Shown in pieces: positions 26,214 to 36,527 of a stretch of 64,000 nt of DNA. The notes beneath the pieces were generated by a model, which was given only the letters and a program-made list of their open reading frames with translations, was not told the DNA's origin and did no database searches. This DNA comes from Sulfurovum sp. TSL1 (GTDB lineage Bacteria; Campylobacterota; Campylobacteria; Campylobacterales; Sulfurovaceae). The position numbers and the translations under genes are program-made. Where the stretch lies: the NCBI RefSeq assembly GCF_019972135.1, contig NZ_BPFI01000003.1, forward strand, positions 62,001-126,000, in the 5' to 3' direction. The first letter of the stretch is position 1; each line of letters opens with the position of its first letter.

Positions 26214-26321
26214 TTATATACTACAATATAAAATATACTTAGCAGGTTAAAAAAGATGTGATTTCAAACAAAAAAGATTTTTAAAGTCGATTGTGATAGA
26301 ATTAGCTCAAAAAGGTCAACT

Positions 26322-27332
26322 ATGAATCAACTGGAGTGGTCCATCCTGGGTGCATTTGTGACTTCTTTCACTTTGCAATTTTTAATCATTTATTTTTCCC
26401 ATAAGCATCAGCTATTCATTGACTCCCACACAGAAGAAAAACCACAGAATTTTCATCATTTTTCTACTCCTAGGGCAGGAGGCCTTGGAATCCTTGCCGG
26501 TATGGTCTTTCTTCTTTTCACTCCTTTAGGGTGGAAACTTCTATTTTCCATTTTACTTGCATTCCTAAGTGGTATTTTTGAAGATTTTCATCGTTCATTA
26601 AGCCCAAAATTACGTTTGATCTTACAATTTATTGCTGCTTTAAGTGCTGTTTTATTGACTGGTTCCGTTGTTACCTATTTGGGCCTCGGTTTCCATCTTC
26701 CTTATGGAGTAGGTATACTATTCAGTATTGTTGCTATCGTAGGGCTCATGAATGCTGTGAATATTATAGATGGCTTTAATGGTCTTGCATCAGGTATGGT
26801 ATTATTGATGCTTTTCTCCTTTGGCATAGTAGCTCTGCAAGTAGAGAATCATGAGATCTTACATATATCTATGATCGTTTCTTCTGCAGTCCTTGCATTC
26901 TTTTTAGTCAATTTTCCAAAAGGTAAGATATTTCTTGGAGATGGTGGCGCCTATTTGTTAGGCTTTATTGTTGCTTTGACAGGGATATTCTTGGCAAGTA
27001 ACTATGCCGAAGTCAGTCCATGGTATATTCTTGCCGTATTGATCTACCCTGTCTGGGAAGTACTTTTTTCTATTTACAGAAAAAGAAAGGCAAACCGATC
27101 TCCTATGCAGCCCGATGCTTATCATCTGCATATGCTTATCTATAAACATATCACGCATAACAATCCGCTCACATCCTTGTTCATTATTTTGAGCACGGCA
27201 CCTTTTATTTTTTGTTCTACCCTCTATGCAAATAATTCCAAGGTAAATCTTCTGATTGTTTTCATTTTTATCAGTTGCTATACTCTACTTTACCGATATC
27301 TTTACAAAAAAGAATGTGCTTCAAACAAGTAG
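26322..27332 (+). CDS. WecA/MraY-family polyprenyl-phosphate sugar-1-phosphate transferase
   Basis: 336 residues, polytopic, about ten membrane segments. Family motifs are FEDFHRSLSPKLRLILQF (first acidic motif), MNAVNIIDGFNGLASG, FPKGKIFLGDGGAYLLGF and the PDAYHLHMLIYKH histidine motif. These enzymes start glycan synthesis by placing a sugar-1-phosphate, often HexNAc-1-P, on undecaprenyl phosphate at the inner membrane. It converges on pglB with 8 bp between the genes and probably starts the glycan made by the adjacent island. Sugar specificity cannot be read from sequence. Confidence 0.85.
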   Translation: MNQLEWSILGAFVTSFTLQFLIIYFSHKHQLFIDSHTEEKPQNFHHFSTPRAGGLGILAGMVFLLFTPLGWKLLFSILLAFLSGIFEDFHRSLSPKLRLILQFIAALSAVLLTGSVVTYLGLGFHLPYGVGILFSIVAIVGLMNAVNIIDGFNGLASGMVLLMLFSFGIVALQVENHEILHISMIVSSAVLAFFLVNFPKGKIFLGDGGAYLLGFIVALTGIFLASNYAEVSPWYILAVLIYPVWEVLFSIYRKRKANRSPMQPDAYHLHMLIYKHITHNNPLTSLFIILSTAPFIFCSTLYANNSKVNLLIVFIFISCYTLLYRYLYKKECASNK

Positions 27333-27340
27333 TCTATTCC

Positions 27341-29443
27341 CTATATCTTCAGTTTATAAATCTTACTATAGGGTGATGAAACGACCAGTTCAAAAAGATC
27401 TTTATCATATGTTTCAAGCATGAACATTTGCACATACATAGAATTGAATGTTTCTTTGTCCATGATAACAAACTGTCCATAACTTTGCATATAGACAACA
27501 ACATATTCACCATCCGCATGATAGACCTGTGACTGCTTCTGCAACTTCCCTTCTTTTGTATGTTGTGTCACCACAAAATACTTCACAGCTACCTCTTTAT
27601 TCCCGAGTCTAACCACACCCTTCTTTGTGTCAAACATAATACCATTGTTAAAAGCAATGGTTCCCTCTTTATTGCTTACCGCCTGTGTAGGGTAAAAAGC
27701 GACCTTTCGTTCTTCCTGTCCTGTTGTCAAATCCAAATTACCAAACACTGCAACCGTAGGAAAAATCCTCATCATCCTATATGGGAGATAGAGATAGATA
27801 TCTCTTGTTTTTTTAGGAAGTGTATAGGTACCACTTGCCAATTCAGATAAAAGAAGGTTAGGGTCCAGCTGATCTTCTTGTCTGTTTTTGAAAATAGTAT
27901 TGGCAATATTAGCATAGTTGGACTCGACATAAGTTTCAACGGCCAAACGGCTTAAATTAGCGGCAAGGTCAGAGGAAGAGGTCTGCATGATCTTAGAAAT
28001 AATAAAATTGTCATTTTGATGTTTACCCCCATCTATGATGGTATTAGTACTTGAATAAAACCAAATAGGATAACCATAATCCCACCATGTAAGGGTATAG
28101 TCCTTAGGCTTAGATATTGCATCCAACTTCACCAAATCTTCTACTTCAGCCTTATTGAACACAGTAGGGACTTTATATTCGATGATATGTGTAATATTTG
28201 GATATAACATACTCCCAGTCAATAGTGTCATTCCAACAACATATATACTCTTTTTATCAGATATAGTAGTCGTAATGATATGAAAAAGGTAGATAGCAGA
28301 CATTGCAGCAATAGGCACAGCATAAACCGTAAATCTAAGACCTCCCCATAAAGCAAAGGCCCCTATTCCTATAAGCGGTAAAGCCAAAATGAATGCCTTA
28401 TGTCTTACAACAAGTACAATATACCCTATAAAGGATACGATCACTCCTATTTGTGAACCAGAAATACGATTAGCAAACGTTTCAAAAGGGATCTTTCCCG
28501 CCTCTCTAATCGTTTGATGGACACCATAAAAGTGTAATCCTTCTTTCGCTGTCCCCGTAGAAACATAACTCATAACTTTACCTAATATCAAACCAAATAC
28601 GTTTCCAAAATACATAAAAAGCAAGAAAAGAATCGCTGAAATAAACATCAATTTTTTCTGCTCAACAGACGATCGTTTTAATACAAAATACAATCCAATC
28701 AGCACAACTATTTTTATAAGGTAGTTAAACGGTGCGACCAAAGGAAAAGGAACCAAAGCAACAAAAACCAAAACCATTGAAATGTAAGTAGTTCTATCAT
28801 GACGATGGTAGAACATCATATAAAGCGCATAGATGATCCCCATTGCATAAACAATGGATTTCCCCGCATCATACAAAAATGGATACAGTGCAATGGCAAT
28901 AGCTGCATATAAAGCAGATCTTGGAGTAAAATCCATCGTGCTCTTCATTAAAAAATAGAGTATGAACATAGGGGCCATCGCAGAGAACATATCGGTATCA
29001 TAGTAACCAATCATGGTACGGTTATAGTAACTCCACGCTATCGCCCCTAGAAGCGCTGCAAAAAATCCCCAAATTGCTTCTCCATAAAGTCTGCTGATCA
29101 AGATAATAGGTATCACCACCAAGCTAGAGATCATTGCAGGCATATACAAAATAATTGTTTCTAGGCTAAAAGGTGTTACCTTTGTAAAAAGTACAGTAAA
29201 AAATATGATCCCATTAGCCCACATGTCACGTATACCTGAATTGTACTCATGCATGCCATAAAGGATATTTTGCGCACCTGCTGCCCATGTATAGCCATCA
29301 TTAGTATTGATCATTAATTGATCATTCCAATAAAAATTTGGGTTATCCTGCAATTGCCATACCCATATCATACGCATTGTAAAACTAAATATATATGCAA
29401 AAAACATCATTAGAAATAGTTGTTTGGAACTTACTTTTTTCAC
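27341..29443 (-). CDS. pglB: PglB/STT3-type oligosaccharyltransferase
   Basis: 700 residues: about 13 membrane helices then a periplasmic domain. The STT3 signature WWDYG is at 453-457 in TLTWWDYGYPIW. The first acidic metal ligand lies near Asp49 (INTNDGYTW), and GYYDTDMF near 147-153 supplies the second DxD-type motif. This is the catalytic enzyme of bacterial N-glycosylation, moving a lipid-linked oligosaccharide onto Asn in D/E-x-N-x-S/T sequons. It is the last gene of the minus-strand glycan operon. The typical Campylobacter pgl genes (pglK, pglA, pglH, pglJ) are not adjacent. Confidence 0.92.
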   Translation of the reverse strand: MKKVSSKQLFLMMFFAYIFSFTMRMIWVWQLQDNPNFYWNDQLMINTNDGYTWAAGAQNILYGMHEYNSGIRDMWANGIIFFTVLFTKVTPFSLETIILYMPAMISSLVVIPIILISRLYGEAIWGFFAALLGAIAWSYYNRTMIGYYDTDMFSAMAPMFILYFLMKSTMDFTPRSALYAAIAIALYPFLYDAGKSIVYAMGIIYALYMMFYHRHDRTTYISMVLVFVALVPFPLVAPFNYLIKIVVLIGLYFVLKRSSVEQKKLMFISAILFLLFMYFGNVFGLILGKVMSYVSTGTAKEGLHFYGVHQTIREAGKIPFETFANRISGSQIGVIVSFIGYIVLVVRHKAFILALPLIGIGAFALWGGLRFTVYAVPIAAMSAIYLFHIITTTISDKKSIYVVGMTLLTGSMLYPNITHIIEYKVPTVFNKAEVEDLVKLDAISKPKDYTLTWWDYGYPIWFYSSTNTIIDGGKHQNDNFIISKIMQTSSSDLAANLSRLAVETYVESNYANIANTIFKNRQEDQLDPNLLLSELASGTYTLPKKTRDIYLYLPYRMMRIFPTVAVFGNLDLTTGQEERKVAFYPTQAVSNKEGTIAFNNGIMFDTKKGVVRLGNKEVAVKYFVVTQHTKEGKLQKQSQVYHADGEYVVVYMQSYGQFVIMDKETFNSMYVQMFMLETYDKDLFELVVSSPYSKIYKLKI

Positions 29444-29504
29444 TATTTTACCTCATCCATTTCAAATTTATTGACAGTATAACATCTATATTCATTCATA
29501 TCGC

Positions 29505-30323
29505 CTAATTATATTTCCTTAGTCCAAAATATATATAATGCATAAAATAATAAAGACTTTTTAAAAATGATAAATGTTCCACATCCCTATATATCTTCCA
29601 TTGCCATCGTGCTGTTTTAAATTTATTGCCAGATAGACCATTTGAAGTGATTCTGTATTTTGCCAATGGTTCATCTATCCCCTTGGCATAATCTATTGTT
29701 TTTAATATCTGCAGTTTCATAACATAATCTTCATGCCCAATATCATCAAAATAATATTTCCCCAATTTGTCAGCATTATAGACTGTGGTCAAGGTACCTA
29801 TTGTGCTTGTTTTTAACATATCTTTATATGAAACTCTTGTTTTCGCATGAAATATACCTATTATTTCATTTGTTTCACCTATCGTATAATAAGATGAATA
29901 ACTCAAAAGAATATTTTCTTTTTCCATAAAAGTAATTTGTTTTTCAAGTTTAGACGGTAACCAAAGATCATCACTATCTAAAAAGGCAATATATTTACCC
30001 TGTGCCTTTTCAATAGCATAATTCCTTGCCAAAGCTGCGCCATGATTATGATCCAATCTATATAATTTGATACGAGGATCTTTTAATGCAAATTCTTGCA
30101 CCAATAAATAAGAACTGTCAATTGAACAATCATCGATTAAAATGAGTTCCCAGTTTTTATAAGTTTGATCCAAAACGGACTCAACCGAATTGATAATAAA
30201 AGATTCACTGTTATATATAGGCATAATAATAGATACTAGCCCTTCTTTACATCCTAAGGTAAGGGTATCATCAATCAAGCTATCATTTATAGTATTAGGG
30301 CTTTCCGTAAAATTTTCTTTCAA
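29505..30323 (-). CDS. family 2 glycosyltransferase
   Basis: 272 residues with a GT-A fold: GLVSIIMPIYNSESFIINSVESVLDQTYKNWELILIDDCS, then LARNYAIEKAQGKYIAFLDSDDLW, containing the DxD metal-binding motif. It is probably a cytoplasmic, membrane-associated inverting transferase that adds one sugar to the lipid-linked glycan. It lies between the Stealth gene and pglB in the same orientation. Donor and acceptor unknown. Base composition is AT-rich like the rest of the island. Confidence 0.85.
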   Translation of the reverse strand: MKENFTESPNTINDSLIDDTLTLGCKEGLVSIIMPIYNSESFIINSVESVLDQTYKNWELILIDDCSIDSSYLLVQEFALKDPRIKLYRLDHNHGAALARNYAIEKAQGKYIAFLDSDDLWLPSKLEKQITFMEKENILLSYSSYYTIGETNEIIGIFHAKTRVSYKDMLKTSTIGTLTTVYNADKLGKYYFDDIGHEDYVMKLQILKTIDYAKGIDEPLAKYRITSNGLSGNKFKTARWQWKIYRDVEHLSFLKSLYYFMHYIYFGLRKYN

Positions 30324-30377
30324 ACTATTTTAACCTTATAAAATTTTTAAATGACATGAACACAACTTTTATCCAAA

Positions 30378-31412
30378 CTATAACTCAAAACAAGCTTTCT
30401 GAACAAATTTTTTTTCAAAATAATCTGTCAATTTTTCTATAATTAGTTCTGCTTCCTCTTGTTTATAATCATCAAAAATTGCTACAAAGTCATACTTCCC
30501 CGTTTCCAGTTGTCTTAAGATATTGTTTAATGATTTTAAAGATCTGATCCTAGCAATATATCCATCATTATGATAATAAGGATAAAAGTTCTCTTGAGTC
30601 AAATGATAATAGCGATACATATACTGATTGAGATTTTTATCACCTCGGAACCTATTCTTTGAACATACTTTCATAGAGTCTGAAAACAACTCATGAACTT
30701 TTTTAATCGTTGAAAGAGTATAGGGTTGATGAAAATGCCAATGTGAAATAAAAAAGTATTTTCCCCAAATTTTTAATAATAAATAATTACTTATTTTCCC
30801 TAAAAAAGGGTACGTATGATGAAAAAATACGTCTTTCTGATTAATTATTTTTTTTGGCTTTGATATCTTATTGGTCAAAGCAATATTGTTGTTTACTGAC
30901 TTCACAAATCCTGAACTATCTCTTAACCTTTGATAGAGTTTATTACGTGGTATCCATCCATGTATCAAAAAGTCAACTGGTTTACCATTTTTAAAAAATC
31001 GCTCTTTTGTAAGTGAGCTTAATATAATAAAGTCATCATTTAGGTAAACAAAATGCTCACTTAGCCCTTTTAAATTTGCCAAATTCATTTCAATAGACTC
31101 TGAACTGAATGTAGGAAGATCATACACATCAAAATATAGCTCTTCATGGGTAACAAAGTTGATCTTTGGGTGCTTTACATTTAACCAGTCGGGTCTATGC
31201 CCTTCTGTAATTATATGAATTTTATTGTACCATGGACAATATTTTTCTATACTTCTTAATGCATATTTTAGTGTATTGGTATCACGATATCTACTTATCC
31301 CTGCATCATTATCATACTTATTTAACAAGGATTTGGCATATTTTCTTTTTTTCATTTTCCATTGTGGATCATTGCCATCAACCCAAGGTAATACAAAATC
31401 TATTTTATTCAC
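30378..31412 (-). CDS. Stealth-family sugar phosphotransferase
   Basis: 344 residues with Stealth regions in order. Region 1 is DFVLPWVDGNDPQW. Region 2 is YRDTNTLKYALRSIEKYCPWYNKIHIITEGHRPDWL with FVTHEELYF. LPTFSSESIEMNLANLKGLSEHFVYLNDDFI follows, then a region 3/4-like FHHTYPFLG part. These enzymes transfer hexose-1-phosphate from UDP-sugar to make phosphodiester-linked glycans, as in meningococcal capsules and human GNPTAB. Its presence suggests a phosphosugar in this island's glycan. Confidence 0.85.
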   Translation of the reverse strand: MNKIDFVLPWVDGNDPQWKMKKRKYAKSLLNKYDNDAGISRYRDTNTLKYALRSIEKYCPWYNKIHIITEGHRPDWLNVKHPKINFVTHEELYFDVYDLPTFSSESIEMNLANLKGLSEHFVYLNDDFIILSSLTKERFFKNGKPVDFLIHGWIPRNKLYQRLRDSSGFVKSVNNNIALTNKISKPKKIINQKDVFFHHTYPFLGKISNYLLLKIWGKYFFISHWHFHQPYTLSTIKKVHELFSDSMKVCSKNRFRGDKNLNQYMYRYYHLTQENFYPYYHNDGYIARIRSLKSLNNILRQLETGKYDFVAIFDDYKQEEAELIIEKLTDYFEKKFVQKACFEL

Positions 31413-31522
31413 TTATCTACTTTCTTTTATACCTATAAAATTTGAACAAGTAATACTGTTTAGTCAAATTTAACACTAATCATCTCTTATATCTATTTCA
31501 GTTTTCATCTTTTGGAAATTCA

Positions 31523-32647
31523 TCAAATAATAAAGTTCGGTTTGTCAGGATTTCCAATCAACCAATGATATAATAATTCATATTTCTTATTGACAACCTC
31601 CATTGAAAAGTTCGACTTGCTCCACTCATGACCCTTTTCTCCCATTACTTCTAATTTTTCCTTGCTCATTTCAGCGCTCTGTTCCAAAGCTTCCTCCAAA
31701 GCACTTACATTTGGTGAAATATACCATCCGCAGCCGAGCTTTTCTACTTGGTCAAATGGAGTTGTATTGGTTGTTATTACGGGTATCTTTTGCCTAAATG
31801 CTTCTAACACTGTTAAGCCAAATCCTTCATTAAAGGAAGGGAGGACAAAGATATCTGCTACATCATAAACCGTATTTTTCACCTTCTCTCTTACATCACC
31901 AAGAAAAAAAACTTTATCTTGAAGGTTGAATTGCTTTACTTTTTCCAAAAGAGAATTAGTATACATTATATTTCCTTCACCAGCTATGAAAAGCACATAG
32001 TCACAATTTTTGTTATTTAATCTATAAAAAGCTTCTATAAGTAGATCTATACCCTTAGAAGGATCAAGTCTAGACAAAGACAATATGACTCTACGACCTC
32101 TTGAAAGTACCAGTAATTCCTCTTTTTTCTTCTTATCAATATATAGTTTTTCTTCAAAATCTATTCCGTTTGGTATTATTGCGATAGGGATATTTTGTAT
32201 CCCATAATCGACAATATCTTTCGCTTCTTGCTTTGTAAGTGCATGTAGACAATCTGCACTTGTATATGATTTTTTCATATACAAAAATTTAGCAATATTT
32301 TTTTTTAATCTACTTTTCTTAAGTGATTCTTTATGTAATGCACCATGCGGAGAAATAACTGTTGGAATACCTTTAACAAATTTCGACAACAAAATATGAG
32401 GTGTCCAGGCACCATGAAAATGTATGATATCTGTAAACTTTTTATATCTTTTAAACAAAAATATAAGTTTTATAAATTCGCATGCTAGATGTATTTTCCC
32501 CTTGCCAAGTTTAGTATTTAATACAATACTGTTACTTTCAAAGATTTTATTCTTCTCAAAGTACCTTTGCAGCCCTGAAACAACTGTCGCTATACCGCCT
32601 CTGGGAGTTCCAGAAATATATAAAATTTTTATTTTCTTATGATTCAT
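31523..32647 (-). CDS. family 4 glycosyltransferase
   Basis: 374 residues with GT-B fold: ILYISGTPRGGIATVVSGLQRYF at the N-terminus, FHGAWTPHILLSKF in the first half, and the C-terminal donor-binding half (VILSLSRLDPSKGIDLLIEAF, LPSFNEGFGLTVLEAF with the EGFGLTVLE acidic motif). It is a retaining transferase, probably cytoplasmic face. It overlaps the upstream GT2 gene by 4 bp and is followed by a 110-bp gap. Confidence 0.86.
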   Translation of the reverse strand: MNHKKIKILYISGTPRGGIATVVSGLQRYFEKNKIFESNSIVLNTKLGKGKIHLACEFIKLIFLFKRYKKFTDIIHFHGAWTPHILLSKFVKGIPTVISPHGALHKESLKKSRLKKNIAKFLYMKKSYTSADCLHALTKQEAKDIVDYGIQNIPIAIIPNGIDFEEKLYIDKKKKEELLVLSRGRRVILSLSRLDPSKGIDLLIEAFYRLNNKNCDYVLFIAGEGNIMYTNSLLEKVKQFNLQDKVFFLGDVREKVKNTVYDVADIFVLPSFNEGFGLTVLEAFRQKIPVITTNTTPFDQVEKLGCGWYISPNVSALEEALEQSAEMSKEKLEVMGEKGHEWSKSNFSMEVVNKKYELLYHWLIGNPDKPNFII

Positions 32648-33582
32648 GACTTACTTGACTTAATCCGCTGAATGAACCATGAAAGGGCCGAAACAAGATT
32701 TGCGATGAATAAACTATGCTTCTTTCGAATTTGAAAGTTCTCTTGTCTTTTCAATTGTGTATCTGTCATACTGATACCTCCTTCCCTAAAGCTTGCAAGT
32801 ACTTTTGGTATATAAGAAAACGTTGCTTTTTTTATATAAAACCTCAAAAAAATATCATAATCACCTGATATTTTATATGAAGAATCAAAAGTTCCATATT
32901 TTTTATATGTACTTCTTTTCACAAAAGAGGAAGGATGGGGGAATAGCATATCAACCCAAATCCATTTAAAACTATAGGAGAAAACGCCATATCTTTTCCC
33001 TGTTGCATTGGCTGTAGAAACTTTTTTTTGCTTCCCATTGATAAAGTAGATATCTCCATAAATAACATCCGCATCGTTTTTCTGATAAACATCAATTATA
33101 CTCACAAATATATTTTCTTCATAAAAGTCATCAGCATTGATAAGACCTATAATATCACCTTGTGATAAACTAATACCTTTATTCATGGCATCATAGATAC
33201 CTTCATCTTTTTCACTCACCCAATAGTCGATCTGATCTTCATATTTTTTGATGATATCAACAGTCCGATCAGTAGAGCCCCCATCTATGATGATATATTC
33301 CACATTCTCATACCTCTGATTGATTACACTTTGTATCGTTTGCTCTAAATGTTTTTCTCCATTAAATACAACTGTGATGATACTTACTAAAGGCTTATCA
33401 TCATAAGACTTTTTAAAATACCCTTGAATGCGTAATCCTCCTTCACCTTTTCTATTTTCGCCCTCTGGCAAAAATAAAACCGTTTCAAACTTATCTTCAG
33501 GACTATTTTCTATAATAGGTTTTTCTTTTACTAAAAGCCTTGTTGTACTATACTTTTCATCTAAACATACTGCCTTAGTCAT
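32644..33582 (-). CDS. family 2 glycosyltransferase
   Basis: 312 residues. A 60-residue N-terminal extension precedes the GT-A core: PLVSIITVVFNGEKHLEQTIQSVINQRYENVEYIIIDGGSTD, DYWVSEKDEGIYDAMNKGISLSQGDIIGLINADDFY (DxD as NADD). It resembles the WfgS/WcaA-like transferases of polysaccharide loci. It overlaps the neighbouring GT4 genes at both ends, indicating translational coupling. Confidence 0.86.
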   Translation of the reverse strand: MTKAVCLDEKYSTTRLLVKEKPIIENSPEDKFETVLFLPEGENRKGEGGLRIQGYFKKSYDDKPLVSIITVVFNGEKHLEQTIQSVINQRYENVEYIIIDGGSTDRTVDIIKKYEDQIDYWVSEKDEGIYDAMNKGISLSQGDIIGLINADDFYEENIFVSIIDVYQKNDADVIYGDIYFINGKQKKVSTANATGKRYGVFSYSFKWIWVDMLFPHPSSFVKRSTYKKYGTFDSSYKISGDYDIFLRFYIKKATFSYIPKVLASFREGGISMTDTQLKRQENFQIRKKHSLFIANLVSALSWFIQRIKSSKS

Positions 33583-34819
33583 TTTTTAAAATATCCTCGT
33601 AAAGTTCGATATATTTTTTACTAACCACAACACTATCAAATTCTCTTAGTACTTTCTCTCTAGCATTTTGGCAAACTTCATCATAGTTTGGAGCATTTAG
33701 TACCCACTCTATTCCACATGCCAAATCATCAGTGTCAAATGGTTTTGCTAAGTATCCATTTTGTTTATGTTCCACCATATCACGATTCCCACCTATGTCA
33801 AATCCAACTACAGGAGTGCCACATGCCAAACTTTCCATAATAGCATTTGATAGATTTTCTTGTAAACTCGGCACTACTATTACATCTACTGCACTATAGA
33901 GTGTCACCAGACTCACATCATCAGCCAAGCTTCCCAAATAGTGAGTTTTAAATCCAAAATCAGGTGCATTTTTAGGTTTACTACTTCCAAAAACTACAAA
34001 CTCTATATTATTAGTTTGTTCTATTTTAGCCATAGCTTCGCTTAATTCTTTAAAGCCTTTTCGTAGGTCACTTGTCGTACCTATAGCCCCAAAAAGCACG
34101 AGCTTTTTATTTTGTGGCAGGCCCCAAAGGTCTCTTGCTTTCTGCTTGTCAAATGGTTTAAAAGTATCTGTATCTATTGGATTGGGTAGATTAATATGGT
34201 TCTTGTCTTTTAGTAGTGTGCTGTTTTTCGAACATTCATTGAGCCATTTACTCAGTCCTACTATTGTCATCTCTTTTTTAGCAGCAAATACTTTTTGTTT
34301 TCGTTCAAAAACTCTTTTGCTCAGATCGTTTTCCTTACCACTTCCTAGCACTTTGCAGTTTCCACATGCAGATTTATATCCTTCACACTCTTCATCATAA
34401 TGACATCCACCCGTAAATGCCCACATATCATGAAGTGACCAAACAATGGGCGCTTTGATCTTTACAATATCTTCTATGCGCATCATCCCTCCACATATCC
34501 AGTGTAAGTGAACGATATCTGGATTTATCTCGTTGATCTTATCAACCATTCCGCTAAAACCTATCCATGAAGTGCTAAAATCTGTTTTAGTTCGTTCTTT
34601 GTAAAGTCTTACCGGCAAACTATCTAAAAATGGTCGAAATTGATTGAGATTTTTTTTGACTTTGTTTGTCTCAGTTATCGCCGTATAGTCATCACTGATT
34701 TTATTTTGCACCAACATCTGACTATCTATATTTTGAACCAATAGGGCTTTATGCAGCCTATAAGCTGCTCTTGCTGCTCCACCTTTTATGTCATATGTAT
34801 TCACTATTAGAATTTTCAT
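33575..34819 (-). CDS. family 4 glycosyltransferase (cysteine-rich insert)
   Basis: 414 residues. N-terminal ILIVNTYDIKGGAARAAYRLHKAL and the WSLHDMWAFTGGCHYDEECEGYKSACGNC segment have four clustered cysteines typical of a WcaC-like GT4 subgroup. The C-terminal donor half has VIVVPSLQENLSNAIMESLACGTPVVGFDIGGN. It overlaps a GT2 gene and a methyltransferase gene by a few bases. Sugar unknown. Confidence 0.86.
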   Translation of the reverse strand: MKILIVNTYDIKGGAARAAYRLHKALLVQNIDSQMLVQNKISDDYTAITETNKVKKNLNQFRPFLDSLPVRLYKERTKTDFSTSWIGFSGMVDKINEINPDIVHLHWICGGMMRIEDIVKIKAPIVWSLHDMWAFTGGCHYDEECEGYKSACGNCKVLGSGKENDLSKRVFERKQKVFAAKKEMTIVGLSKWLNECSKNSTLLKDKNHINLPNPIDTDTFKPFDKQKARDLWGLPQNKKLVLFGAIGTTSDLRKGFKELSEAMAKIEQTNNIEFVVFGSSKPKNAPDFGFKTHYLGSLADDVSLVTLYSAVDVIVVPSLQENLSNAIMESLACGTPVVGFDIGGNRDMVEHKQNGYLAKPFDTDDLACGIEWVLNAPNYDEVCQNAREKVLREFDSVVVSKKYIELYEDILKND

Positions 34820-35646
34820 TTTATAACTAATCTCTTGATAGGTCTTAAAATAGATTTCGTTATTTCAATAATTGGAAAAGTGATTTTTGATAATTTTTCA
34901 TAAAATCTTATCTTCTTCCAATTTGGTTCAACTTCCTCGACTTTTCTAAAAATAGTTGCATGACTACCTTCTAAAATTCCAATTACTTCAAGCCCCATCA
35001 TTTTTGCAAACTGATTAAAGCTATATCTAAAATGAAAATCTTGTGGTAAATGACACTTTATCATTGGATAGAAAGCATTTGCAATAACTAAATATCCGTT
35101 TAGCTTTACACTTTTTATCATATTGGCAAAATCACTTAACGGGTCTGGTACATGTTCTAAAACATCCGTACTCATTAAACAATCATAATTGGACTCAAGT
35201 TTTCCAATAATATTAATATTTTCAAACTCTTTTGCCCTTTTGATTCCAAATTCACTGGGATGTGGCTCATATATATTCATTTGTACTTTTGTATCTTTTC
35301 CTGCAACTAATCTCGCCAATGTTCCAAATCCACCACCATAATCAACCACTTTTTCAAATTGGTTTTTGACTATCCAGTCACTAATCTCATGACGATGCCC
35401 CATTGAAACTTCATCCTGCTCTATAAACAACCCATTTAAAAGCCAAACAGGATGAGAATAAAATTTCCCAATATTGTCCCAATTTAAATTTTTATTATCA
35501 CAATTATAATCATCCCAGATTAAGTCCATTAAATACCACATTTGCTCCAAATCATTAGAAATGTTTATATTTTCTCTTTTTAAAAGCTTTTCAATTTCAT
35601 TTTTTTCTACTTCTGTTAAATTTTTATCTGCTAAAGTTATTTCCAT
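34816..35646 (-). CDS. SAM-dependent methyltransferase
   Basis: 276 residues with a Rossmann-type methyltransferase core: motif I VVDYGGGFGTLARLVAG, then NIYEPHPSEFGIKRAKEF, and post-motif DCLMSTDVLEHVPDPLSDFANMIKSV. It may O-methylate a glycan sugar or cap the chain. It overlaps the GT4 gene (4 bp) and the next glycosyltransferase (10 bp), so it belongs to the operon. Confidence 0.82.
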   Translation of the reverse strand: MEITLADKNLTEVEKNEIEKLLKRENINISNDLEQMWYLMDLIWDDYNCDNKNLNWDNIGKFYSHPVWLLNGLFIEQDEVSMGHRHEISDWIVKNQFEKVVDYGGGFGTLARLVAGKDTKVQMNIYEPHPSEFGIKRAKEFENINIIGKLESNYDCLMSTDVLEHVPDPLSDFANMIKSVKLNGYLVIANAFYPMIKCHLPQDFHFRYSFNQFAKMMGLEVIGILEGSHATIFRKVEEVEPNWKKIRFYEKLSKITFPIIEITKSILRPIKRLVIK

Positions 35647-36527
35647 ACCATTAGCCTTTTTAATTTACTAAATAAACTTATTTTCATAGTCTTTTTAATT
35701 AATTTCAAATATTTTTTCGATTCTTCAATATTGTCTGTAAAATTAAAGCTACTTTTCACATTAAGTATATCTATATAATTTTTTTTATCCCCACAATGTA
35801 CTCCACTTCCATCATGGCCAATATTCTCTACAAAAGTTTGAACAGGATTTAAACAAAGTCCATTTTTTTTAAAAATAGTTACGTACCAGAATATTGCCCA
35901 AGTGTTTATTTTCTTATCTTTATTTGCAATTACTTGACTCCAGAAATCTTCAGCACCTTCAAGATTGAATCTTTTTATATCATCATGACTAAATTCATTT
36001 ATCGTTTGATCAACATCTTTTTCATAACATTTCCATCTATCGTCCCAAGTAGACCATCCCCAGCAATTCATAGCTCTCCATAAGAAAACATCTTCTTCTC
36101 CATCACTTTCTATAGGATAATTCCATCCGCTTATATGCCAAACCTTTTTTTCAGCTTTGTAAAACTCCAAAGCCTCATTCATAAACTTCAAAAAATAAGG
36201 GCTTGTCACCAAATCATCCTCAAGAACTATGATTTTCCCATATTCATTTATGATTTTAGTGACACCATCTATGATAGAGTTTGCAAGTCCCCAGTTTTTT
36301 CCTCTTTTTATAACTGTGACTTTTTTAAAACCATTTATTGTATCTATATACTCCCGTACCTCATCTACACTTTTTCGGGCATCTTCATTTTTAGCTTCAT
36401 CACTATAGATAAAAAGTTCACTATTTTTTGCTAATTCATTTTTTTTTAACGCTTCAACTGTTTGTTGTGTATGCCAAGGACGATTATAGACAAAAAGAAC
36501 TATTGGAGCAAAATTGTTATTTCTCAT
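35637..36527 (-). CDS. GT-A glycosyltransferase (sugar transferase)
   Basis: 296 residues. APIVLFVYNRPWHTQQTVEAL at the N-terminus, IIVLEDDLVTSPYFLKFMNEAL (LEDD metal motif) and CWGWSTWDDRW are typical of GT2-like transferases found in O-antigen and flagellin glycan loci. Substrate unknown. Its ATG overlaps the stop of a small upstream frame (ATGA) and its stop overlaps the methyltransferase. Confidence 0.82.
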   Translation of the reverse strand: MRNNNFAPIVLFVYNRPWHTQQTVEALKKNELAKNSELFIYSDEAKNEDARKSVDEVREYIDTINGFKKVTVIKRGKNWGLANSIIDGVTKIINEYGKIIVLEDDLVTSPYFLKFMNEALEFYKAEKKVWHISGWNYPIESDGEEDVFLWRAMNCWGWSTWDDRWKCYEKDVDQTINEFSHDDIKRFNLEGAEDFWSQVIANKDKKINTWAIFWYVTIFKKNGLCLNPVQTFVENIGHDGSGVHCGDKKNYIDILNVKSSFNFTDNIEESKKYLKLIKKTMKISLFSKLKRLMVWK

